Assembly (NCBI GenBank): GCA_965220855.1
Contig: CBDCQY010000001.1
Span: forward strand, 434,001-498,000
Origin: Bin95 sp965220855
GTDB lineage: Bacteria > Pseudomonadota > Alphaproteobacteria > Bin95
Direction: 5' to 3'
Length of the DNA stretch: 64,000 bases
Shown: positions 55,212 to 62,754 of the stretch, one piece after another
Position numbering within the stretch: position 1 is the first letter of the stretch
Layout of the letters: every line of letters begins with the position of its first letter
The notes under the pieces: generated by a model
Databases searched by the model: none
What the model saw: only the letters and a program-made list of their open reading frames with translations
What the model was told of the DNA's origin: nothing
Translations under genes and position numbers: made by a program

Positions 55212-55315
55212 AGCGCGGCGGCGGCGTCTTCGGCGCAGCAGGGAGCGGCTTGCTTTCCGCTGCGCGCGGCGGACAATGTGCTTGGAGAACCTGCTGTCAT
55301 CGGGAGCGCGGGCCC

Positions 55316-55708
55316 ATGTATGAGAAGACGACCGAGAATGTGCGCGTGCGGGTTCGCCCGGAATATCTGGAGGACCACTCCGATCCGGCCGAGGGGCGCT
55401 ATTTCTGGGCCTATCACATCGAGATCGCCAATCGGGGCGATGTGGCGGTGCAGCTGCTGTCGCGCTACTGGCGGATCACCGATGCGCGCGGCCGGGCCGA
55501 AGAGGTGCGCGGCTCCGGCGTGGTCGGCGAGCAGCCGCTGCTGCGGCCGGGCCAGAGCTTCGAATATACCAGCGGCGCGCCGCTGCCGACCTCCTCCGGC
55601 TTCATGGTCGGGCGCTATCTGATGGTGCGCGAGAGCGGCGAGCGGTTCGAGATCGACATTCCGGCCTTCTCGCTGGACAGCCCCTGGTCCGCGCAGTCCG
55701 TCCATTGA
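55316..55708 (+). CDS. apaG: ApaG domain protein (Co2+/Mg2+ efflux-associated)
   Basis: A 130-residue protein starting at ATG 55316. The FN3-like ApaG fold shows YFWAYHIEIANRGDVAVQLLSRYWRITDARG, VRGSGVVGEQPLLRPGQSFEYTSGAPL and GRYLMVRESGERFEIDIPAFSLDSP. Its name comes from cobalt/magnesium resistance phenotypes; the biochemical role is uncertain, though a nucleotide-binding GxGxxG-like GSGVVG is present. It is followed 19 bases later by trkH. Confidence 0.95.
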   Translation: MYEKTTENVRVRVRPEYLEDHSDPAEGRYFWAYHIEIANRGDVAVQLLSRYWRITDARGRAEEVRGSGVVGEQPLLRPGQSFEYTSGAPLPTSSGFMVGRYLMVRESGERFEIDIPAFSLDSPWSAQSVH

Positions 55709-55727
55709 GCCGCCGGGAGTCCGGGCG

Positions 55728-57194
55728 ATGATCGACGTCCGGCCGGTTTTCTATGTCATCGGCTGGCTGCTGGTCATGCTGGCCGGCGCCATGCTGCTGC
55801 CCGCGCTCCTGGAGGCCGCCGGGCCGGCGGGGGAATGGCCGGCCTTCGCGATCGGCGCGGCGGCGACGCTGTTCGTCGGCGGGCTGTTCGTCGCCGTCTG
55901 CCACTCGCGGCGCCCGGACCGGCAGTCGCAGCGCTCGCTCACTCTTCGCCAGTCCTTCCTGATGGCGGTGCTGAGCTGGATGGTGCTGGGCGCCTTCGCG
56001 GCGCTGCCGCTGCTGCTTGCGGATATCGGCCTGGACGCCACCGACGCCATGTTCGAGGCGATCTCCGGCATCACCACCACCGGCTCGACCGTGCTGACCG
56101 GCCTCGACGGCCTGCCCGCCGGCATCCTGCTCTGGCGCGCGCTGCTGCAATGGCTGGGCGGCATGGGCATCATCGTCACCGCGATCGCCATCTTCCCGCT
56201 CTTGCGGGTCGGCGGGATGCAGATCTTCCGCATCGAGTCGAGCGACCGGTCGGAGAAGGTGCTGCCGCGCGCGGCGCAGATCGCGGGCTATATCGGCGCG
56301 CTCTATCTGGTCATGACGGCGGCGTTGACGGTGGCGCTCTTCCTTGCCGGACTCGGCCCCTTCGACGCCGTGGCGCACGCCATGACCACCATCGCCACCG
56401 GCGGCTTCTCCACCGTGGACGGCTCGATCGGCCATTTCCGCAACGCGGCCGTGGACTGGATCGTGATCGTCGGCATGATCGCCGGCTCGCTGCCCTTCGT
56501 GCTCTATATCCAGGTGCTGCACGGGCGCCCGATGCGCCTCGTCCGCGACAGCCAGATCCACGCCTTTCTCGGCATTCTGGGCGGCGCGGTGGCGCTGCTG
56601 ACGCTCGCGCATATGGCGCTCAACGGCGTGGAGCCGCTGCTGGCGCTGCGCCAGGTGGCCTTCAACGCCACCTCCTACATGACCGGCACGGGCTTCGTCA
56701 CGGCGGATTTCGCGCTCTGGGGCGGCTTCGCGCCGACGGCGCTCTTCTGCCTGATGTTCATCGGCGGCTGCGCCGGGTCCACCACCTGCGGCGTCAAGGT
56801 GTTCCGCCTTCAGGTGCTGTTCGCCGAGGCGCGCGCCCAGTTCGGGCGGCTGCTGCATCCGCACGGGGTCTATGTGCCGCATTACGCCGGCGCGCCGATC
56901 CCGCCTGCGGTGGTGGCCTCGGTGGCGAGCTTCGTCTTCCTGTTCGTGGCGATGTTCGCGGCCATCACGGTGGCGCTCGGCATTACCGGCCTCGATCTGG
57001 AGACGGCGGTTTCCGGGGCGGCGACGGCGATCGCCAATGTCGGCCCCGGCCTCGGCGCCACCATCGGCCCGACCGGCACCTTCGCCCCGCTCGACGCCTC
57101 GGCCAAATGGGTGCTGATCTGCGGCATGCTGCTCGGGCGCCTGGAGGTGCTGAGCGTCCTGCTGCTCTTCACCCCCGGCTTCTGGCGCGCGTGA
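55728..57194 (+). CDS. trkH: Trk potassium uptake protein TrkH
   Basis: A 488-residue transporter of the TrkH/KtrB family. The four pore loops carry the selectivity-filter glycines: SGITTTGSTVL, TTIATGGFSTV, ATSYMTGTGFV and AIANVGPGLG. GGCAGSTTCGVKVFR and GRLEVLSVLLLF are conserved near the end. It imports potassium, normally gated by the cytoplasmic NAD-binding TrkA, which is not in the window. It may be co-transcribed with apaG. Confidence 0.96.
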   Translation: MIDVRPVFYVIGWLLVMLAGAMLLPALLEAAGPAGEWPAFAIGAAATLFVGGLFVAVCHSRRPDRQSQRSLTLRQSFLMAVLSWMVLGAFAALPLLLADIGLDATDAMFEAISGITTTGSTVLTGLDGLPAGILLWRALLQWLGGMGIIVTAIAIFPLLRVGGMQIFRIESSDRSEKVLPRAAQIAGYIGALYLVMTAALTVALFLAGLGPFDAVAHAMTTIATGGFSTVDGSIGHFRNAAVDWIVIVGMIAGSLPFVLYIQVLHGRPMRLVRDSQIHAFLGILGGAVALLTLAHMALNGVEPLLALRQVAFNATSYMTGTGFVTADFALWGGFAPTALFCLMFIGGCAGSTTCGVKVFRLQVLFAEARAQFGRLLHPHGVYVPHYAGAPIPPAVVASVASFVFLFVAMFAAITVALGITGLDLETAVSGAATAIANVGPGLGATIGPTGTFAPLDASAKWVLICGMLLGRLEVLSVLLLFTPGFWRA

Positions 57195-57309
57195 TGATGT
57201 AGCGAGCGCACTGTGCTGGGCAACGCCGCTTGACATGGCTGCTGCCGTCAGCATGGCATAAAGGTCGAACTGAATCAGTGAATGCGCGTTGAGGAGATAG
57301 CGGATCATC

Positions 57310-57426
57310 TTGTCGGACAAGAAGTTGAATGCGTTGATCGAAATATCCCGCTCGGTGGTGATGACCCAGCAGGAAATCGAAGCGCAGAGAGAAAGCTTCG
57401 CATATGGGAAACGCCAGAATCACTAG
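57310..57426 (+). pseudogene. Small antitoxin-like gene, broken at its 3' end
   Basis: From TTG 57310 the frame reads LSDKKLNALIEISRSVVMTQQEIEAQRESFAYG and then KRQNH before TAG 57424-57426. Small alphaproteobacterial proteins of this type normally continue FAYGN...ITREMV. Removing one A from GGGAAAC (57408-57414 region) would restore FAYGNARITR, so a frameshift is likely. The IS630-type remnant begins directly after the CTAG at 57423-57426. GAGGAG at 57291-57296 is a distant ribosome-binding site, and TTGACA at 57230-57235 may be a -35 box. The family assignment is tentative. GC content is near 50%, unlike trkH. Confidence 0.5.
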
Positions 57427-57720
57427 AGCGGAATCCGATCATGTTGCGATGTATCCTGCGGCGTGGAGGTAGTTTTTGCAGTCTTGCGGCGAGAAGGTCC
57501 GGGAGATGCGGCCAATGGTTTGCCAGAAGCCGTTAAGGGTTTTCTTGGCGACTTTTCGCAGTCTTGCCTTGAGCTTGGCGAAGGCCCGTTCGATGGCATT
57601 GAAGTCGGGGCTGCAGGGCGGCGGGAAGAGGAGTTGCGCGCCCGCGTCCTCGATCATCTTTCGGGCCTTGGGTCCCTTGTGGCTGGAGAGGTTGTCCATG
57701 ATGACGATCGCGCCGTCGCC
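57426..57720. mobile_element. IS630-family element remnant (one end)
   Basis: The segment starts right after a CTAG, the preferred kind of target for IS630-family elements, which duplicate TA. It holds only the 3' part of a transposase gene (minus strand, stop at 57439-57441). The other end and the N-terminal two thirds of the transposase are gone, and no matching terminal inverted repeat was found up to the barrel gene. Confidence 0.7.
57439..57720 (-). pseudogene. IS630-type transposase, C-terminal fragment
   Basis: About 92 residues remain: GDGAIVIMDNLSSHKGPKAR, then LLFPPPCSPDFNAIERAFAKLKARLRK, ending NYLHAAGYIAT. This is the DDE_3 region with the second catalytic Asp (IVIMDNLSSHK) and the Glu of the SPDFNAIE motif. 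The first catalytic Asp and the helix-turn-helix region are absent; upstream of GDGA the frame stays open but the sequence is no longer transposase-like. The fragment cannot be active. Confidence 0.85.
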
Positions 57721-57917
57721 GGCGAGCGCTCGATGGGCGAGCAGCTGGCGCAGATGGCGGAGCGCGCCCGAGACCAAGGGATGCAGCCGGCTCCGCCCGT
57801 CCGCCCCGGTCACCCGCCAGACCGGCCCGAGCGGCGAATCCTCGCGCCTGGCCGTCACGCCCTGGGCCTGCACTCCCCAAAGCGCCAGTCCATCCCGAAA
57901 AGCGGCTGCCCCTCCGG
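57721..57917. other. Unassigned 197-base spacer
   Basis: GC-rich DNA between the transposase fragment and the stop of the barrel gene. The minus-strand frame continuous with the transposase reads DSPLGPVWRVTGADGRSRLHP and similar, which I do not recognise. No ribosome-binding site, RNA gene or hairpin terminator is convincing. Confidence 0.4.
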
Positions 57918-60900
57918 TCAGAAACGGAAGCGGAGGCCGATGCCGAGGCGGGTGTCGGGGTCGTGATGTTCGGCGGTGAGGAAGGCGGTCAGGCCGCCTG
58001 GGGTGGTAAAGGCGAGGCCGGTGGCGGCGTATCGGGCGGGCAGGCGCCATTCGGCAAATGGCGTCAGCAGGCCGCCGGCGGTGGCGAAGCCGTAGCCCGC
58101 GCGCGCCGTCAGGGAGAGGCGTTGCGGCGTGTCGTCGTCGCGCGCCTCGTCGAACAGGCGCTCGCGCGTGAGCGCGCCGCGCTGCTGCCCGCCCCATTGC
58201 GGGCCGAAGGCCAGCGAGAGGCCGCGCCCGCCCGCGCCCGGCCCGAGCCGCGCCTCCAGGCTCGCGCCCCATTCGCGCGCCTCGTCCTCGGAATGCAGCG
58301 CCAGCCAGTGGCCGCTCGCGTCGAGGCCGAAGCGCCCGCCCGGCAGCGACAGGCGCACACCGGCGGAAAGCTCCGCGCCGGTTCCCGCCAGCCCGTCGCC
58401 GCCATCCTGGCGAACCGCCAGCGCCCCGCGCGGCTGAAGCCGCCAGCCCGATGCGCCGAGCGCGAGGCCGTCATGCGCCGCCTCCAGGCCGGCGCTGAGC
58501 CGCCAGCCGGTCGCCTTCAGCCCGCCGAGCGACGGGGCCGACGGCGCATCGTCGGTCTCCAGCTGCGTCAGGCTCGCCTGGCCGGTCGCCGCAAGCGCGA
58601 AGGCGCCTCGGCGCGCCACCGGCAGCCGACCGCCCACCGAGGCCGCCAGCATGGCGAGGTCGGCCCGCTCCACGGCTCCGGCCGCCGGGCGGTGCTCCGC
58701 CTCGCCCCGGCCCGCGCCCGCCACCAGACGCAGCTGGCCGCCGCCCTTCATCCCCAGTTGCAGATAGGGCCAGAGCGCGGTCAACGCGGTCTCGACGCGC
58801 CCTTCCTCGCTGTCGAGGCGATAGTCGCTCTCGCCGTCGCTCTGCGAGAGCGCAAGCCCGGCGGCGAACCGCCCGCCGAGGCAGCCGTCCAGCCCGAGCC
58901 AGCCGGCGCGTTGCGAACCGTCATAGCGGCCCGCCCCGGTTGCGCCCTCGAAGCTCCGCCAGTCGCCCCGGCCCCAGACCGACCAGGCCGGGCCGGACGA
59001 CGCCCCGCCCGAGGCCGCCAGCGGCAGCGAGAAGGCGCTGCCCCGCAGCAGCGCCGCGCCCTTCAGCGTCCGGGCGACAAAAGCCGGGCGGCGGCTCCGC
59101 CGGTCGAGCCGCTCCCGCAGCGAGCCATCGGCAAGCCGCAACCCGCCGCCGACCCGCGACCCGGCGAGCGCCAGCGCCGGCCTCGCCGCCGCAGCGCAAG
59201 GCGCGGCGTCGAAGCGTTGGCCGAGCACCTCCACCGCCCCGGCCAAGGCCGCGCGACCGACCTCCGCCAGCACCCGCGTCGCAACCCGCTTGCGCGCCTC
59301 GGAACTCACCCCGTCGTCATCGGTGATGGTCAGCATCACCGCTTCCGGGTCGCTCATCCCCGGGCTGCCGGTCGCCGTCGCCCGGATGGCGATCGCCTTG
59401 TCCGGGGCCTGGACGGCGTTATCGACCGCCGCGATCGCCACCGCGCCGCTGCTGACGGTCTGTCCGGCCGGGATCGTCAGCACCCTGTCCGCGCCCAGCG
59501 CGAAGTCTCCCGCCGCCGCCGGCGAAACCGGCGCAGCCGAGACGGTCACCACCGTCGCCATGTCCGACGGGCGGTCCAGGCGCGCCGTCACCGCCGCCAC
59601 GCCGCCATCCTCCGGGATCGACGCCGGCTCCAGCAGCAGCGTCATCACCGGCGCATCGTCGTCCTCGATGGTCAGCATGACATCGCCCGGCCCTGTCACC
59701 CCGTTCGCATTGGTCGCCGACCCCGACACCCTGATCTGCTTGTCCGCCGCATCGGCGTCATTGTCGATCGCCACGATCGCCACCGCGCCGGTGCTGACTG
59801 TGGCCCCGGGCGGGATCGTCAGCACCCTGTTGGCGCTCAGCGTAAAGTCGCCCGCCACCGCCGGCGCGACCGGCGCGGCCGAGACGGTCACCACCGTCGG
59901 CGCGTCCGACGCGCGGTCGAGGCGCGCCATCACCACCGCCACGCCGCTGTTCTCCGCAATCGAAGCCCGGTCCAGCGCCAGCGTCGCCACCGGAGGTCCG
60001 ACCCCGATGGCGAAGGTCAGCATATCCGTGTCCGACTCGGCCTCATTGTCGTCCGCGTCCGACACCTTCCAGACATAAGTCGTCGCTGTCAGCGCTTCCG
60101 TCGGCGTTCCGGTGATTTGCCGTGTGGAGGCGTCGAGGCTCAGCCCCGCCGGAAGGAGCGGGCTGAGACTGTAGCTGAGCGCCCCGTTGCCGCCCGTGGC
60201 TTGCGGCAGCTGCAGCGCCGGGATCGATATGTTCGGCGCATAGCTCCGGTCGGCGATCGTCTCCGCGCCAAAGGTCGGGGCCGCGTCGGGAACTGCCAGC
60301 CTCGCAAGCGCCTCCTCCGATGCGACGCCGTGAACGATCCCGACCCCGCGGATGCGGAAGCCGTAGAGAGCGCCGTTGGTCAGCCCGGTGACGGTATGGC
60401 TGGTGGTGTCCCCGTCGCTGCCCTCGATATCCGTCCAGCTGCCCAGGCTCCCGTCGGGGGCTTTCAGCAGCAGCTGATATTTCTCGATTCGGCTGTCGGA
60501 CGGATTTGTCCAGCTGAGCGTCACCTCGCCGTCGGCCGGGGTCGCTGCGAACCCGCCCGGCTTGGGAGGCCCCGTCGTGTAAACGACCTTCTGGATGTGC
60601 CCGCCGCCCGCGTCAGCGCTACCTTGCATTGCGACTTCAATGTGGAAATCGTCGTCTTCCAGAACCTCTTCTAACGTACCGTCGAATGCGATAATCTCAT
60701 GGTCTACAATATAGGATCTCGCGGCAGTATCGTAGTGATCGGTCTCTAAATTGAGATAAAAGCTTTGTCCAGCTTGATTAATATGAACATAAATATCTGA
60801 TTCATATGATATGTCCATGTCTATATTTGGATTTCCGGAGTAAGTGTCGAGTCCAGATACTGTAAAATTTTTGAGAGACCAATGCCGCCAAGCGTATCCA

Positions 60901-61352
60901 CTGGTCTCTGAAATTTGCCAATGACTATCAGCCCCATTGGCATAATTCAGCAGAAGTGTTCTACTTCCACTTTGGGAGTTAACGTCACTCGGTTCCCCAA
61001 AAGCACTCTCCATTAGATCCAAGCTTCCGTTGACGGTGATGGTGGAGTTCGCGCCGTCGTCGGAGAAGGTGAAGGTCAGGGTCCCCGCCCCGGCGGCCGG
61101 CACGCCTCCGATCAGGAAGGCCGCGCCAAACAGCAGTGCCGGACCGGCACGGGCGAAGCGCTGCTCGAAACCTCTCCCGGTTCTCCGGTCGGCGGACGAG
61201 CCGCCGTTCCGGCCTCTCAGGTTCTCAGAGTCCGGGGGACGGAACACAAATGGTGAACGCCGAACCGGCAGCGCCATAGTCAACTTCTGGACGGCGGTCC
61301 GCAGACAGCTGGCGAGGGAGGAGAAGGACGAAAGCGAGGATTTTGCGGTCAT
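57918..61352 (-). CDS. Repeat-containing surface protein with autotransporter barrel
   Basis: A 1144-residue protein from ATG 61352 (GAGG about ten bases upstream). A long basic N-terminal stretch precedes the signal helix ALLFGAAFLIGGVPAAGAG (about residues 66-89), so a later start is possible. Residues about 90-240 form a Tyr-, Ser- and Asp-rich module without known homology. Then follow one FN3 domain, one cadherin-like putative-Ig domain (SYSLSPLLPAGLSLDASTRQITGTP) and two Calx-beta-like repeats with an EDDDAPV or TDDDG end. From about residue 790 the barrel matches that of 6393-12494 (WSVWGRGDWRSFEG, ALWPYLQL, GAGRGEAEH) and ends in GLRFRF. It is probably an outer-membrane-anchored adhesin or scaffold. 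Confidence 0.85.
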   Translation of the reverse strand: MTAKSSLSSFSSLASCLRTAVQKLTMALPVRRSPFVFRPPDSENLRGRNGGSSADRRTGRGFEQRFARAGPALLFGAAFLIGGVPAAGAGTLTFTFSDDGANSTITVNGSLDLMESAFGEPSDVNSQSGSRTLLLNYANGADSHWQISETSGYAWRHWSLKNFTVSGLDTYSGNPNIDMDISYESDIYVHINQAGQSFYLNLETDHYDTAARSYIVDHEIIAFDGTLEEVLEDDDFHIEVAMQGSADAGGGHIQKVVYTTGPPKPGGFAATPADGEVTLSWTNPSDSRIEKYQLLLKAPDGSLGSWTDIEGSDGDTTSHTVTGLTNGALYGFRIRGVGIVHGVASEEALARLAVPDAAPTFGAETIADRSYAPNISIPALQLPQATGGNGALSYSLSPLLPAGLSLDASTRQITGTPTEALTATTYVWKVSDADDNEAESDTDMLTFAIGVGPPVATLALDRASIAENSGVAVVMARLDRASDAPTVVTVSAAPVAPAVAGDFTLSANRVLTIPPGATVSTGAVAIVAIDNDADAADKQIRVSGSATNANGVTGPGDVMLTIEDDDAPVMTLLLEPASIPEDGGVAAVTARLDRPSDMATVVTVSAAPVSPAAAGDFALGADRVLTIPAGQTVSSGAVAIAAVDNAVQAPDKAIAIRATATGSPGMSDPEAVMLTITDDDGVSSEARKRVATRVLAEVGRAALAGAVEVLGQRFDAAPCAAAARPALALAGSRVGGGLRLADGSLRERLDRRSRRPAFVARTLKGAALLRGSAFSLPLAASGGASSGPAWSVWGRGDWRSFEGATGAGRYDGSQRAGWLGLDGCLGGRFAAGLALSQSDGESDYRLDSEEGRVETALTALWPYLQLGMKGGGQLRLVAGAGRGEAEHRPAAGAVERADLAMLAASVGGRLPVARRGAFALAATGQASLTQLETDDAPSAPSLGGLKATGWRLSAGLEAAHDGLALGASGWRLQPRGALAVRQDGGDGLAGTGAELSAGVRLSLPGGRFGLDASGHWLALHSEDEAREWGASLEARLGPGAGGRGLSLAFGPQWGGQQRGALTRERLFDEARDDDTPQRLSLTARAGYGFATAGGLLTPFAEWRLPARYAATGLAFTTPGGLTAFLTAEHHDPDTRLGIGLRFRF
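60640..61010 (-). other. AT-rich segment encoding the N-terminal passenger module
   Basis: Within the 57918-61352 gene this stretch drops to roughly 30-45% G+C in 60-base windows (18 of 60 at 60781-60840, 25 of 60 at 60661-60720), against about 70% on both sides. It encodes residues about 114-237, including GYAWRHWSLKNF and DIYVHINQAGQSFYL. Codon use with many A/T third positions is unlike the rest of the gene. Confidence 0.8.
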
Positions 61353-61393
61353 GGCGTGAGACCTCGCCCGGTTGATCAATTTCAGTAGCCGAA

Positions 61394-61422
61394 GCGATAG
61401 CAGAGCGCGAAATGCATATCAA
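61394..61422 (-). promoter_or_regulatory. Candidate promoter of second barrel protein
   Basis: On the minus strand TTGATA (61417-61422) and TATCGC (61394-61399) are 17 bases apart, 42 bases upstream of ATG 61352. The surrounding 61380-61515 is AT-rich and otherwise empty of genes. The spacer begins TGCATTTCG, similar to the spacer of the first barrel gene's promoter. Confidence 0.4.
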
Positions 61423-61632
61423 CTAATTGTGATGTCCATTTCAGAAAAATCTTTCATTTTAAACTAGTCGATCATTTTTCATGACAATAAAAATCATGCT
61501 TTTATATTCAATGATGTCCTCCCAAGCGTCATGCGGGGCGTCGGGGGCGCCGCGCGCGGCGCTTGACCCGGCGGGCGGGCGCGGGCGAGACTTCGGGCCG
61601 AGGCGCATTTCGCCGCCGGGGAGGCCCCGCCC

Positions 61633-62745
61633 ATGCATGTCGGCCTGAGCTGCTTTTTCCAGAATCCGGACCGCCGGCTCGGCGACCGGGAGGTGTGGCG
61701 CCAGGAGGTGGCGCTGGCGGACGCGGCGGAGCGGCTCGGCTTCGACAGCATCTGGTCGGCCGAGCACCATTTCACCGACTACACCATGTGCCCGAGCGTG
61801 ACCCAGTTCCTGACCTACATGGCCGGGCGCACGCGCCGCGTCGGGCTCGGCACCATGGTGGTGGTGCTGCCCTGGCACGACCCGGTGCGCGTGGCGGAGG
61901 AGCTGACCTTGCTCGACCATCTCTCGGACGGGCGCGTCATCTTCGGCATGGGGCGCGGCCTCGGGCGGGTCGAGTTCACCGGCTTCCGCCTCGACATGGG
62001 CCAGAGCCGCGAGCGCTTCGTCGAATATGCCGAGGCGGTGATGGGCGCGCTGGAAACCGGCGCGATCGAAAGCGACGGGCGCCACTACCGCCAGCCGGCG
62101 ACCGAGATCCGCCCCGCACCCTTCCGCAGCTTCCGGGGGCGCACCTACGCCGCGTCGGTGTCGCCGCAATCGGCGGAGATCATGGCCCGGCTCGGCGTCG
62201 GCATCCTGATCATCGCCCAGAAGCCCTGGGAGAAGACGCTGGAGGAGCTCGACAATTACCGCGCGCTCTATCGCCGGCACAATGACGGCGAGGAGGCGCC
62301 CAAGCCGATCATCATGAGCTTCGTCGCGGTGCATGAGGACCGCGAGACGGCGCGCGAGATGTATGAGAAATACATCGTCGGCTATTGCCGCTCCGCGCTG
62401 CAGCATTACGAATTCCACAATGAAGGCCTGGCCGACATTCCGGGCTACGAATATTACGGCGGCCTCGCCCGCAATATCCGCAAGCATGGCGTGGAGACCT
62501 TCGTGCGCTTCCTCGCCGACCTCCAGGTCTGGGGCACGCCGGAGGAGGTGGTCGAGGGCGTGCTCGCCAATGTGGAGCGCGCCGGCTGCGGCGGTTTCCT
62601 CGCCGGCCTCTCCTATGGCGGCATGCCCTACGCCATGGCGCGCGAGAACCAGCGCCTGTTTGCGGAGAAGGTGCTGCCGCGCCTGAAGGCGCACGACACG
62701 GGCGTCGAGATCGGCGCGCCGCCGCTGCTCGCCGCCGCCGAATAG
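61633..62745 (+). CDS. LLM-class flavin-dependent oxidoreductase
   Basis: A 370-residue luciferase-like protein starting at ATG 61633 after GGGGAGG. Visible blocks are MHVGLSCFFQNPDRRL, FDSIWSAEHHFTDYTM (the EHHF His pair), RRVGLGTMVVVLPWHDPVRVAEEL, LLDHLSDGRVIFGMGRGLGR and the late WGTPEEVVEGV. It resembles the gene at 1253 in overall plan but not closely. The cofactor may be FMNH2 or F420. It is convergent with the formate-dehydrogenase-like gene; the substrate is unknown. Confidence 0.9.
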   Translation: MHVGLSCFFQNPDRRLGDREVWRQEVALADAAERLGFDSIWSAEHHFTDYTMCPSVTQFLTYMAGRTRRVGLGTMVVVLPWHDPVRVAEELTLLDHLSDGRVIFGMGRGLGRVEFTGFRLDMGQSRERFVEYAEAVMGALETGAIESDGRHYRQPATEIRPAPFRSFRGRTYAASVSPQSAEIMARLGVGILIIAQKPWEKTLEELDNYRALYRRHNDGEEAPKPIIMSFVAVHEDRETAREMYEKYIVGYCRSALQHYEFHNEGLADIPGYEYYGGLARNIRKHGVETFVRFLADLQVWGTPEEVVEGVLANVERAGCGGFLAGLSYGGMPYAMARENQRLFAEKVLPRLKAHDTGVEIGAPPLLAAAE

Positions 62746-62754
62746 CCGCGCCGC

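Noticed and set aside
55602..57320. A 572-codon minus-strand frame across trkH
   Set aside because: Low-complexity Arg/Glu/His-rich translation; TrkH on the plus strand is complete with all four filter loops.
57282..57536. Plus-strand frame MRVEEIADHL... crossing into the IS remnant
   Set aside because: It overlaps in another frame a better family-like sequence (LSDKKLNALIEISRSV...), and it runs across the IS boundary into antisense transposase sequence.
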